64,000 nt of DNA from SLJN01 sp964505385 (lineage in GTDB: Bacteria; Bacteroidota; Rhodothermia; Balneolales; Natronogracilivirgulaceae): NCBI GenBank assembly GCA_964505385.1, contig CAZDIA010000006.1, forward strand, positions 37,671-101,670, in the 5' to 3' direction. Shown in pieces: positions 34,961 through 43,181 of the stretch. Below the pieces are notes generated by a model. That model made no database searches. It was not told the origin of the DNA and saw nothing but the letters and a program-made list of their open reading frames with translations. A program made the translations under genes and the position numbers. The first letter of the stretch is position 1. Every line of letters starts with the position of its first letter.

Positions 34961-36040
34961 ATGGCCAGATCACATAATTTCAGCGCCGGACCTGCTATAC
35001 TTCCGGTAGAAGTACTGGAGCGTGTTCAAAAAGAACTCGTAGATTATAAAGGTACCGGCTCATCCATAATTGAACTTAGTCATCGGGGAGCTGAATACAC
35101 AGAGGTTCACAATCAGGCAAAACAAAAACTTGCTGATATTCTGGGACTCGGTGATAAATTTGAAGTTTTGTTCTTACAGGGAGGAGCCAGCACACAGTTC
35201 CTCATGGCACCCTATAATTATTTACGGCAAGCGGAAACGGCCGATTACCTAAACACCGGCTCCTGGGCTACCAAAGCGATAAAAGAAGCGAAACTGTTTG
35301 GAAATGTGCATGAAGCATTTTCCTCCAAAGAACAAAATTTCAATCGTGTGCCAAAACAGGAAGAGATCAACTACAGTGGAGAAGCCAATTATGTGCACTT
35401 CACTTCCAATAACACTATTTTCGGCACGCAATTCAAAGAAGAACCCCGGACTGACGGCACTCCACTTGTCTGCGATGCCTCCTCGGACTTTTTGTCCCGG
35501 CCGATCGACGTGGACAAGTACGGTATCATTTATGCCGGTGCACAAAAAAATGCAGGCCCTGCCGGGGTAACTATTGTAGCTATTCGTAAGGACATGCTGG
35601 AAAAAGCTTATACAGAAGGGGTTCCCAGTATGATGAGCTATCAGGTTCATGCCAAATCACTTTTCAATACTCCGCCCGTATTTGCTGTTTACTTTTTCAA
35701 CTACGTGCTGGATTGGCTGAATGAAAAAGGCGGACTGGATGCCATGAAAGAGTACAACCGCAAAAAAGCGGAAAAACTCTATGCCGAGATCGATAAAGAT
35801 GATTTCTATAATGGCACAGCTGAAGAGGCATCCCGCTCGCATATGAATGTCACCTTCAGGCTGGAAAATGAGGATCTGGAAAAGACATTTATCCAGGAAT
35901 CAAGTGCAGCCGGCCTAAGTGGATTGAAGGGACACCGAAGCGTTGGAGGTATGCGCGCAAGCATTTATAACGCGTGCCCTGAAGAAAGTATCGACGCACT
36001 GATATCCTTCATGCAGGATTTCCGCAATAAACACGGTTGA
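34961..36040 (+). CDS. serC: Phosphoserine aminotransferase
   Basis: This PLP enzyme makes 3-phosphoserine from 3-phosphohydroxypyruvate and glutamate, and may also act in pyridoxine synthesis. The 359-residue protein opens with NFSAGPAILP and has ELSHRGAEY (38-46) and LQGGAST near 72-78. The Schiff-base lysine is Lys196 in YAGAQKNAGPAG. HMNVTF and GHRSVGGMRASIYNA lie in the C-terminal region. Length and motifs are normal. It stands alone; serA and serB are not adjacent. Confidence 0.97.
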   Translation: MARSHNFSAGPAILPVEVLERVQKELVDYKGTGSSIIELSHRGAEYTEVHNQAKQKLADILGLGDKFEVLFLQGGASTQFLMAPYNYLRQAETADYLNTGSWATKAIKEAKLFGNVHEAFSSKEQNFNRVPKQEEINYSGEANYVHFTSNNTIFGTQFKEEPRTDGTPLVCDASSDFLSRPIDVDKYGIIYAGAQKNAGPAGVTIVAIRKDMLEKAYTEGVPSMMSYQVHAKSLFNTPPVFAVYFFNYVLDWLNEKGGLDAMKEYNRKKAEKLYAEIDKDDFYNGTAEEASRSHMNVTFRLENEDLEKTFIQESSAAGLSGLKGHRSVGGMRASIYNACPEESIDALISFMQDFRNKHG

Positions 36041-36049
36041 TCCCGTTTT

Positions 36050-36109
36050 CTGCGATTTTCACGGATTAACTTTGGGTATCTCACCCGGGTTATCCGTGAA
36101 GATCCGCAG
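36050..36109. repeat. Large inverted repeat between convergent serC and rhomboid genes
   Basis: CTGCGATTTTCACGGATTAAC (36050-36070) pairs with GTTATCCGTGAAGATCCGCAG (36089-36109), allowing two small mismatches. An inner GGGTATCTCACCC can also pair. It has no T-run. It may act as a bidirectional terminator or be a dispersed intergenic repeat. The right arm ends at the base before the rhomboid stop codon. Confidence 0.6.
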
Positions 36110-36778
36110 TTACATAATCCCTACTGCTGATAAAAAATTTTCGAAAGATCGGGGAATGAATATCAAAGTGAATAACAGCCCGTATACAGCCCCGGTAAAA
36201 TGCGCATCGTGATTTATGGCACCAAGCTGTCGCCTTCCGGCATAATAACTTACCACAAGAAACAGTATACCGAATAATACCGCCGGTATACCTACCGGGA
36301 TAAATATGATATAAAGATTACTCAGCGGATAAAACAGGATATACGAAAATATAACTGCGCCCACAGCCCCCGAAGCTCCCAGGCTGGCGTAATTCGGATT
36401 GTTCCTGTGAAGAAATAACGTTGGTATGCTTGAAATGATTAAAGCTGAGAAATAAAGAAGCAAAAAGAGACCGGTGCCGATGATCTGTTCCAGCTGGGGG
36501 CCAAAGAAAAAAAACGTGATCATATTAAACAACAAATGCGTTGAATTTCCGTGCAAAAAACCGGATGTGATCAGCTGATACCACTTTCCCTCCCGGTAAG
36601 CTTCATACGGACGTAACATACCTTTTACCTGCCAATCAGGCCGGAGATACCACGCCATCAGGGTAATGACGATCGTAGTTATAATCAGCACAATTGCTGC
36701 CATGGACTTTACTCTCAGATATTTATAAAATTTGAAAACCGGATTAGTGAATCTAAGCTTAATCCGGGGTTGAATCAA
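36110..36778 (-). CDS. Rhomboid family intramembrane serine protease
   Basis: This 222-residue protein has six membrane helices. The catalytic dyad is Ser136 in GASG (134-137) and His193 in HDAHFTGAVYG. The oxyanion-side HLLFNM (81-86) is also present. It would cleave membrane proteins within the bilayer. The long frame begins at 36778; a second ATG at 36703 (residue 26) would start the protein right at the first membrane helix and is a plausible alternative. Its substrates are unknown. Confidence 0.9.
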   Translation of the reverse strand: MIQPRIKLRFTNPVFKFYKYLRVKSMAAIVLIITTIVITLMAWYLRPDWQVKGMLRPYEAYREGKWYQLITSGFLHGNSTHLLFNMITFFFFGPQLEQIIGTGLFLLLYFSALIISSIPTLFLHRNNPNYASLGASGAVGAVIFSYILFYPLSNLYIIFIPVGIPAVLFGILFLVVSYYAGRRQLGAINHDAHFTGAVYGLLFTLIFIPRSFENFLSAVGIM

Positions 36779-36800
36779 AATATTTTCGAGATGTTAAAGT

Positions 36801-36834
36801 TTTGCACTTCGCGCAGATAAGTATGTATATTTTG
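36801..36834 (+). promoter_or_regulatory. Predicted promoter of tRNA-Thr
   Basis: TTTG at 36801-36804 and TATTTTG at 36828-36834 resemble the Bacteroidetes -33/-7 elements. The distance to the mature tRNA start at 36842 is 7 bp, so transcription would begin almost at the 5' end of the tRNA. Confidence 0.5.
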
Positions 36835-36841
36835 TGATCAA

Positions 36842-36914
36842 GCCAGGGTAGCTCAGTTGGTAGAGCAACGCACTCGTAATGCGTAGGTCGGCGGTTCGAG
36901 TCCGCTCTCTGGCT
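36842..36914 (+). tRNA. tRNA-Thr (CGT)
   Basis: A normal cloverleaf: acceptor GCCAGGG/CTCTGGC, D stem GCTC/GAGC, anticodon loop CTCGTAA (CGT, threonine), T stem GGCGG/CCGCT with TTCGAGT, discriminator T. CCA is not encoded. Confidence 0.95.
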
Positions 36915-37006
36915 CTCGAATAGTATCACCGCATTGAATTTGCTAATAATATAATACCCGCATACCTGCTAATTAATTTCACCTCTTGAAAACCTGATGT
37001 TTGCCA

Positions 37007-37654
37007 ATGAGCTTTATCAACCGCTTAATATTTTTGGTTTTCATTATCTCAATCATTCTTGCAGGATGTTCCTCCCCGCGGGAAATGAGCACCGGATCGA
37101 CTATTCAAAGTGGTGAGGCAAGCTGGTATGGGCCGGGATTTCATGGCCGGCAAACTGCTAATGGCGAAACGTATGATCAATATGAATTGACGGCCGCCCA
37201 CCGAACCTTGCCTTTTGATACGGTAATCAAGGTAGTTAATCAGGAAAATAGCAAATCGGTTGAGGTCAGAATAAATGATCGCGGACCGTATGTGGGAAAC
37301 CGGGTAATTGACTTGTCAAAAAAGGCCGCTGAAGAAATCGATATGGTGGATTCCGGTGTGGCACAAGTTGAACTGATTTTAATTCAGGCGGGGGGTGAAA
37401 TACAAACTTCCCGGGGTGATTTAAACCGTGAAATTTATACCGTCCAAGTTGCTTCCTACAGTAATTCCACTGATGCTGAATCAACAGTAGAAAATATTGG
37501 AAGAGGGGCAAAAGTTGAACAGACAAATATCAATGGCGAAACCGTTTATCGTGTATACTACGGTAATTTTACGAGAAAAAGCCGGGCCGAGAGAGCTCAG
37601 CGTCGGCTTTCACGATTAGGATATGATGGTTTTGTAAAGCAGGTACAGAATTAA
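37007..37654 (+). CDS. rlpA: RlpA-type septal lytic transglycosylase/lipoprotein with SPOR domain
   Basis: From the ATG at 37007 this is a 215-residue lipoprotein (a TTG at 37001 is less likely). The signal peptide ends in ILAGC. A double-psi beta-barrel follows: SGEASWYGPGFHGRQTANGE, with the catalytic-type Asp in VRINDRGPYVGNRVIDLS (partial quotes). A C-terminal SPOR domain (about 145-215) begins YTVQVASYSN and binds denuded septal glycan. RlpA cleaves such glycan strands in some bacteria. It is a single gene after tRNA-Thr. Confidence 0.92.
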   Translation: MSFINRLIFLVFIISIILAGCSSPREMSTGSTIQSGEASWYGPGFHGRQTANGETYDQYELTAAHRTLPFDTVIKVVNQENSKSVEVRINDRGPYVGNRVIDLSKKAAEEIDMVDSGVAQVELILIQAGGEIQTSRGDLNREIYTVQVASYSNSTDAESTVENIGRGAKVEQTNINGETVYRVYYGNFTRKSRAERAQRRLSRLGYDGFVKQVQN

Positions 37655-37828
37655 AGACAGAGCGATACAGTACGAGTATCGCAAATTCCACAAAAACAAT
37701 TAAAAATATTCGGATTTTTTTATAGAAATCAGATTACAGTTTTTTGTTCAAACTTCGTATATTACCTACACTCTTGTAGGAGAATATTGTAATTTCAGGT
37801 AGGATTTATTATCTATACTTTGTAACAT

Positions 37829-37947
37829 TTTTGGAAGTTCAAACTATTATATAGGGCAAAGAGTCCCAATACTCCTTGTAGCTTTTTTAGGGGTTAAGCT
37901 ACAGGAGCTACGTAAGGCAGATAGGCGAATCCTATCTGCCTTTTTTT
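37829..37947 (+). ncRNA. Candidate small RNA upstream of crtI
   Basis: The stretch lies in a 382-bp gap and ends in a textbook terminator (37914-37947). A promoter-like TTGTAA at 37788 and TACTTTG at 37816-37822 precede it, so transcription would start near 37829. It contains a strong hairpin: CTCCTTGTAGCTT (37872-37884) pairs with AAGCTACAGGAG (37896-37907) with one bulge. It has no open frame of note. It is too far from the rlpA stop to be an ordinary trailer. It could instead be a leader attenuator of crtI. No known RNA family is recognised. Confidence 0.4.
37914..37947 (+). terminator. Strong rho-independent terminator
   Basis: AAGGCAGATAGG and CCTATCTGCCTT form a 12-bp stem around CGAAT, followed by a T-run (TTTTTTT). 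It lies 260 bp after rlpA and 90 bp before crtI. Confidence 0.92.
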
Positions 37948-38036
37948 GCTTTTTTCAAATTCCATGTGAACTCTCTTTCAGTAATTTTGGTTTTCTTGTT
38001 TGACTTATCACTCCAAAAACTCCTTACAATATATTC

Positions 38037-39545
38037 ATGAAAAAAATTGCTGTTATAGGCTCAGGATTCGGTGGACTTGGTGCAGCCATTCGCCTTGCCG
38101 CCCGTGGTTTTGACGTAAAAATTTTCGAAAAGAGAGATAAACCCGGTGGTCGTGCTTATGTATACGAACAAAATGGATTTACATTCGACGGAGGCCCCAC
38201 CGTAATCACTGCCCCATTTTTATTTGATGAGCTTTTTGAACTCACCGGCAAAAAGAAGGAAGACTACTTCACCCTAGTTCCTTGTGACCCGTTTTACAGA
38301 ATATTCGATCATCGCGGGCATCATTTTGATTACAACAACGATCACGAATTCATCCTTAGCGAAATTGACAGATGGAGTCCGGAGGACAAGGAAGGCTACA
38401 ATCAGTTTATCAAAACTACAAAGGCGATTTTTGAAAAAGGTTTTGTTGAACTCGCTGATGAGCCGTTCCTTAAGTTCGGTGATATGCTGAGGGTTGCGCC
38501 TGATTTAATCAAACTACAATCCTACAAAAGTGTATACCGCTATGTGCAACAGTTCATCAATAATGAATTTCTTCGCAGATGCTTCTCATTTCATCCGCTT
38601 TTGGTTGGAGGCAATCCATTTGATACTACTTCGATATATTCGATGATCCATTATCTGGAGCGTGAATGGGGTGTGCATTACGCAATGGAAGGAACCGGAA
38701 GCATTGTCAACGGTCTGGTAAAATTGTTTGAGGAATCCGGTGGAAAAATACATTATAACTCCGAGGTTGAGCGAATTGATGTTGATGGTAAACAAGTGAC
38801 CGGATTGCAACTTGCAGGCGGTGAGCAAGAAAAGTTTGATTATGTGATTTCAAATGCCGACGTCGCATTTACTTATCGAAATCTGATCCCCGAAGAAAAC
38901 CGGCGCGTCTATACCAACCGCAAAATTGAGAAAATGAAATATAGCATGTCTCTTTTTGTGATCTATTTTGGTACAAACCGCCGGTATACAGACACCGAAT
39001 TAAAGCACCACAATATTATTTTAAGTGAGCGCTACAAAGATCTGCTAAGTGATATTTTTGGCAATAAGCTTGCTGATGATTTTTCACTTTATCTGCACAT
39101 GCCTACTTATACTGATCCATCCCTGGCTCCTGAGGGTTGTGAGAGCTTTTATGTTCTTTCACCAGTTCCACATCTGGGCGCTGATATTGACTGGAATACG
39201 AAAGCCACTGAATACCGGAACCGGATCATGCAGTTTCTTGAAGAAAACTACCTACCTGATCTTCAGCAGCACATTGTAGCCGAACACTTTATCGATCCGC
39301 GACATTTTGAACAAACTTTAAATAGTTATCTCGGTTCCGCATTTTCAGTACAACCGCTATTGACTCAGTCAGCCTGGTTTCGACCGCACAATCAATCCGA
39401 GGAATTTGATAATCTGTTCTTTGTCGGTGCCGGCACACATCCAGGCGCCGGTTTACCCGGAGTTTTATCGTCATCAAAAATTGCCGAAAACCTAATTGCC
39501 GGCAAACAAGCTGAAAAAAAGCAGATCCCTACTCAAGCAGTTTAA
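38037..39545 (+). CDS. crtI: CrtI-type phytoene desaturase / carotenoid oxidoreductase
   Basis: This 502-residue FAD enzyme starts KKIAVIGSGFGGLGAA and has FEKRDKPGGRAYVY, the FDGGPTVIT segment and a C-terminal FVGAGTHPGAGLPGV, all CrtI hallmarks. The family includes phytoene desaturases and related carotenoid ketolases and dehydrogenases; length and motifs favour a desaturase. No phytoene synthase or cyclase gene is adjacent, so the rest of the pathway must lie elsewhere. Its last 17 bp overlap the convergent M48 protease gene. Confidence 0.88.
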   Translation: MKKIAVIGSGFGGLGAAIRLAARGFDVKIFEKRDKPGGRAYVYEQNGFTFDGGPTVITAPFLFDELFELTGKKKEDYFTLVPCDPFYRIFDHRGHHFDYNNDHEFILSEIDRWSPEDKEGYNQFIKTTKAIFEKGFVELADEPFLKFGDMLRVAPDLIKLQSYKSVYRYVQQFINNEFLRRCFSFHPLLVGGNPFDTTSIYSMIHYLEREWGVHYAMEGTGSIVNGLVKLFEESGGKIHYNSEVERIDVDGKQVTGLQLAGGEQEKFDYVISNADVAFTYRNLIPEENRRVYTNRKIEKMKYSMSLFVIYFGTNRRYTDTELKHHNIILSERYKDLLSDIFGNKLADDFSLYLHMPTYTDPSLAPEGCESFYVLSPVPHLGADIDWNTKATEYRNRIMQFLEENYLPDLQQHIVAEHFIDPRHFEQTLNSYLGSAFSVQPLLTQSAWFRPHNQSEEFDNLFFVGAGTHPGAGLPGVLSSSKIAENLIAGKQAEKKQIPTQAV

Positions 39546-41031
39546 CACGTGAACCGGCTTCCACGGTATCATCAAGCTCCATTTGATTGATAATCGCAAT
39601 TTGCTCTTCATCAACATCATGAGGCAAATCGGTTATCAGTTCACCGAGTTGCTGATCTTCCTCTACCCTCACGACATTTACTCTTGTGGGCTGTATATCC
39701 AGATATCGGCTATCGGTAAGTCTCTCAAAACCTTTAGCGCTATGCTGATAAGAGGATAGAAAATCAGAAAAAACATCGGCATCAGCTATTCCCAAAAACC
39801 TGTAAACTTTACCCTCGTGCTCAATAGCATAAAGATAAAGCTGTATGAGATCACCATCACTGCGAAATAGTGCTGTGCCTCTCCATGCATTCAAATCACT
39901 ATCTTGATCCTGTTCTACATTGGCTTCTCGCATTCCATCCTGACTGATTATCCGCTCTATAGCTTCTTCTGGTGTATCTGCAGTGGATGGTTCAAACAAC
40001 ATCACCCCTTCTTCATCCTCACTGAACGCAAGCACCTGGTCGGCCTGCTTTAAGGTCTGCCAACCTTCAGGAAACGGAAAAGTGAAAGCCTCCTCTGGAT
40101 GATAATATCGTTCATCCTCTATTAATCCTTTCCGCGGATCCCGTCCCCAAATGATTCCATCCAGGTGATCCAGCAATCGATCCCTGCCCACATCTTCCTG
40201 AGCATAACCTTCCTCTTCCCATTCCGCAGCCATCTCTATGATTTTCTGTTCACGATCTCCCGGATCAGGATGTGATGATAATATATTCGGTAGTCCGCCT
40301 CCTGCTCTTTCTGTGAGTCTTTGCATGGTAACAAAAAATCCAGACCCTTCAGCAGCCCTGTAGCCGGCCTTTGCAGCGTACTCAACCCCCAGTCGGTCAG
40401 CTTCAGACTCATTGGAGCGGCTATAACTCAAAAAAAGCAATTGAGCAGCGGCGCTTCCAAGCTCCAGAAGGTCTTGTCCGGGAAGACCCAATAATTCCTG
40501 TCCGGCGACGGCTCCCCCAATCAAAATTATCTGTCCGGCTTGCTGCCTTGCAGCTCTTTGGGATGCATGTCGAGCAGCTACGTGGGCAATTTCATGGCCA
40601 AGAACCATTGCAAGTTGAGCTTCATTTTCCATATGCGCCAGCATACCCCGGGTAACATAGTTATATCCGCCAGGCAGTGCGAATGCATTAACTACTTCGC
40701 TGTCCAATACCCGAAACTCGAATTCGGTCTCACGAAACCGTTCATGAACATCTTCACTTCTCATATGGCTATGTTCGACCAACAGTTGCCCCAAATCAGA
40801 AATGTAAGTGTCTAATTCTTTATCTTCATAGACACCATAGTGTTCCGAAATCTCCTGATCAGCCTGTTTACCTAACTGCAGCTCCTGATCCCAGCTGTAC
40901 CCAAAAACCCGGTTGCGCCCTGATACCGGATTTTGTTGAATCACACATCCTATCTCCACCAGTGCGAGAAGAAATAGAGACGAGATTATTAACGTTCGTT
41001 GAAGGATTCTTTTACTCATAATTATTGCCAA
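39529..41031 (-). CDS. M48 family metalloprotease, exported
   Basis: This 500-residue protein has a hydrophobic signal with a possible but poor lipobox (EIGC at 26-29). The zinc site is HEIAH at 146-150 with the third ligand in NESEADRLG (about Glu208). A C-terminal part (about 450-500) with LGELITDLP and TVEAGSRVKLL resembles the LysM-like tail often found on BepA/YfgC-type M48 proteins, which degrade misfolded outer-membrane proteins. The second ATG (41019) is an alternative start. It converges on crtI with a 17-bp overlap and diverges from the serine hydrolase gene. Confidence 0.88.
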   Translation of the reverse strand: MAIIMSKRILQRTLIISSLFLLALVEIGCVIQQNPVSGRNRVFGYSWDQELQLGKQADQEISEHYGVYEDKELDTYISDLGQLLVEHSHMRSEDVHERFRETEFEFRVLDSEVVNAFALPGGYNYVTRGMLAHMENEAQLAMVLGHEIAHVAARHASQRAARQQAGQIILIGGAVAGQELLGLPGQDLLELGSAAAQLLFLSYSRSNESEADRLGVEYAAKAGYRAAEGSGFFVTMQRLTERAGGGLPNILSSHPDPGDREQKIIEMAAEWEEEGYAQEDVGRDRLLDHLDGIIWGRDPRKGLIEDERYYHPEEAFTFPFPEGWQTLKQADQVLAFSEDEEGVMLFEPSTADTPEEAIERIISQDGMREANVEQDQDSDLNAWRGTALFRSDGDLIQLYLYAIEHEGKVYRFLGIADADVFSDFLSSYQHSAKGFERLTDSRYLDIQPTRVNVVRVEEDQQLGELITDLPHDVDEEQIAIINQMELDDTVEAGSRVKLLE

Positions 41032-41082
41032 AATTCGTGATACGTTAAATTACGCCTCGCCGGATATCTAATACAAACTAAA

Positions 41083-42135
41083 ATGAAAAAACTCATCCTC
41101 ATATCAACAATTATTTTTCTTGTATCCTGCTCCGGTAATGGCGACACCAACAGGAATTCATCAACAGAAACTGAACAAAACTACGGTAATAATGGTGCAC
41201 CGACTTCAGATGAAATTTTGGCACGGGCCGAGTCATTGCCTGAGCTTCGAAGCTTACTGATTGGGAATACAGATTCTCTTTATTACTCCTGGTATGTCAA
41301 TGGTGGCACAGCCGGTGAGCCTCATAATATGAAATCAGCCTCAAAAGCTATTATCAATGCATTATATGGTATCGCGCTTGAAAAAAGCTGGATAGACAGT
41401 TTAGATACTCCCGTTTCGGATTATCTACCGGAATATTTTGATTCCTCAATGCCGGATCAAAATTTTGACATCACTCTGGAAGATTTGCTCACTATGCGAT
41501 CCGGGCTAAGAAGTACCAGTTTCAATAATTACAGCCGCTGGATATCCAGCTCCGACTGGATCGCTTATCAAATTAATGCTGATCTGGAATATGAACCAGG
41601 AACTGTGATGAGGTACAGTACCGGAAATTCCCATCTGCTCGGTGTTATTTTAGCCCGCATTACAGGACAAAACCTCCACCAGTTGGCTCAAACTTATGTT
41701 TTTGATTCAATGGATGAAAGCATCCCAACCTGGGATCGTGATCCGCTCGGGAATTTTTTAGGTGGCAACAATATGCATTTCAGTCCCGAATCACTCTACA
41801 ATCTTGGCAGAATCTACGCCAATGACGGATTTAATTCCAATGGTGAAAGATTATTTAATTCTGATTGGATTGACAAAACATTTAGAGTCTACGGAAGAAG
41901 TAACTTTAATAATCACGGCTACGGATATCATTGGTGGATCGATGAGTTTAATGGCTATGAAATCCGGTTTGCCTGGGGTCATGGCGGGCAATACTTATTC
42001 TGGGTTCCGGAGATTGATCTCCTTGCTGTAACCACTTCCTCTAATGCCCAAAGTGGATCAAGCCACGGGCATCGCCGACAAATTTTTGAACTACTGGAGG
42101 AAAAAATTATACCCTATTTTGAGGCTAATGCATAA
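41083..42135 (+). CDS. Beta-lactamase-type serine hydrolase lipoprotein
   Basis: This 350-residue lipoprotein has a signal peptide with lipobox FLVSC (Cys16). The penicillin-recognising fold is shown by SASK (Ser85/Lys88), YST (178-180) and a C-terminal WGHGGQYLF in the KTG position. The family includes esterases, D-aminopeptidases and beta-lactamase-like proteins; the natural substrate is unknown and resistance cannot be inferred. It is divergent from the M48 gene with about 50 bp between start codons, suggesting back-to-back promoters. Confidence 0.87.
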   Translation: MKKLILISTIIFLVSCSGNGDTNRNSSTETEQNYGNNGAPTSDEILARAESLPELRSLLIGNTDSLYYSWYVNGGTAGEPHNMKSASKAIINALYGIALEKSWIDSLDTPVSDYLPEYFDSSMPDQNFDITLEDLLTMRSGLRSTSFNNYSRWISSSDWIAYQINADLEYEPGTVMRYSTGNSHLLGVILARITGQNLHQLAQTYVFDSMDESIPTWDRDPLGNFLGGNNMHFSPESLYNLGRIYANDGFNSNGERLFNSDWIDKTFRVYGRSNFNNHGYGYHWWIDEFNGYEIRFAWGHGGQYLFWVPEIDLLAVTTSSNAQSGSSHGHRRQIFELLEEKIIPYFEANA

Positions 42136-42320
42136 GGGGTTTAACTTCAAATTCCTGGATTTCTAAATGAATCGATCCATTATCGCAGTTAACCGGTCGG
42201 GTTTATCTGAAGGCCACCAACCAGGGTTTTGATTTATAATTTTAAGTGCTTCGCTGCTGTAGTAGATGTGGGTATTACCGGTTTTGATGAATTTTAAAAC
42301 TGGAACAGCTATTATAATTA

Positions 42321-42358
42321 GCTAACCGGCTGAATAATTAAACATCAGCCGGTTTAGC
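42321..42358. terminator. Hairpin between convergent genes
   Basis: GCTAACCGGCTGA and TCAGCCGGTTTAGC pair with one bulge around an 11-base AT-rich loop. It lacks a long T-run. It lies 13 bp after the stop of the pilin-like gene (minus) and 185 bp after the serine hydrolase (plus). Confidence 0.6.
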
Positions 42359-42370
42359 AATCAGACAAGT

Positions 42371-42793
42371 TTATTGCTGAGCATCAATATCTGACCAGGC
42401 AATCGTCCACTGACCATCTTCATCACGAGTAATTGTTCCAATCATATCCTCTGATCCTCCGGAAGGCTCACCTGTAACTACTAAGTCATCACCAGAAAGG
42501 CTCAAAGAATAAGTACCATTTTCATTAGTTACTTCAGTCCCAGCATCATTTATTGAACCGGGAATATTTAATGCTCCTATTTCTATTTCATCAAATGATC
42601 CACCGCCTCCACCCATCATAACAGGTCGGATAAAATACCCCTGTGCAGATGTTGCTGCTGCCATTATGTCTTGCCGTACGGCATCACGGTTAGCCTGCTC
42701 AGCTTGCGTACCGAATACATTTAAAGCTACTACGGTAGCAATGCCTACAATTATAGTTACCAGTATTACGAGAAGAAGTTGTTGTTGACCCAT
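42371..42793 (-). CDS. Pilin-like exported protein with N-terminal hydrophobic helix
   Basis: This 140-residue protein begins MGQQQLLLVILVTIIVG, a hydrophobic helix of about 24 residues continuing to VVALNVF. A charged helix (QANRDAVRQDIMAAATSAQGY) and a Gly-rich loop (MMGGGGGS) follow. The C-terminal part looks like beta strands (SLSLSGDDLVVTGE). The overall plan is that of a type IV pilin or pseudopilin. If a leader exists it would be only MG, and Glu5 of classical pilins is absent. The start at 42793 is firm because the helix begins at once. No pilus assembly genes are adjacent. Confidence 0.6.
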   Translation of the reverse strand: MGQQQLLLVILVTIIVGIATVVALNVFGTQAEQANRDAVRQDIMAAATSAQGYFIRPVMMGGGGGSFDEIEIGALNIPGSINDAGTEVTNENGTYSLSLSGDDLVVTGEPSGGSEDMIGTITRDEDGQWTIAWSDIDAQQ

Positions 42794-42833
42794 GACCTTG
42801 ACCTTATAGAGTTAATTGATATTATCGGATTAC

Positions 42834-42854
42834 TGTAATCTTACAGCTTACAGT
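42834..42854. promoter_or_regulatory. Short palindrome CTGTAA-TC-TTACAG with extra half-site
   Basis: CTGTAATCTTACAG is followed by C and another TTACAG, giving three copies of the same 6-mer, about 40 bp upstream of the pilin-like start. It may be an operator. Nothing else stands out in 42855-43181, which holds no gene. Confidence 0.3.
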
Positions 42855-43181
42855 TTTTCACTTTCTTATATGCTATTGCACAGAAAGCCGCCCGAAGACT
42901 GCCATTATAAGTGACAGTAGCATACGATCATATAAATCATCAACGAATGTAAAATAATGTAAATTGCAACACCCCCAAAAAATTATCCGAATAATTATTT
43001 CCGCCACAGAATCTTATAAAACATTATAGCTAAATAGCTTTCGTATAATTTTGATGAATGGTTTAATTAAAATTAGCTATTTTAATTTCTCACTTGATAA
43101 TTTTTTCAAAAAAAGGCTGAAATACAAATCAGTAATTCAGCCCGTGGAGAAGAGTAATCTGAGTTGCTATTTCTCTTTAAA

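Noticed and set aside
41083..42135. True beta-lactamase
   Set aside because: It has a generic serine hydrolase fold with a YST second motif and HGG third motif; this fits the broad esterase/peptidase group and does not show beta-lactam hydrolysis.
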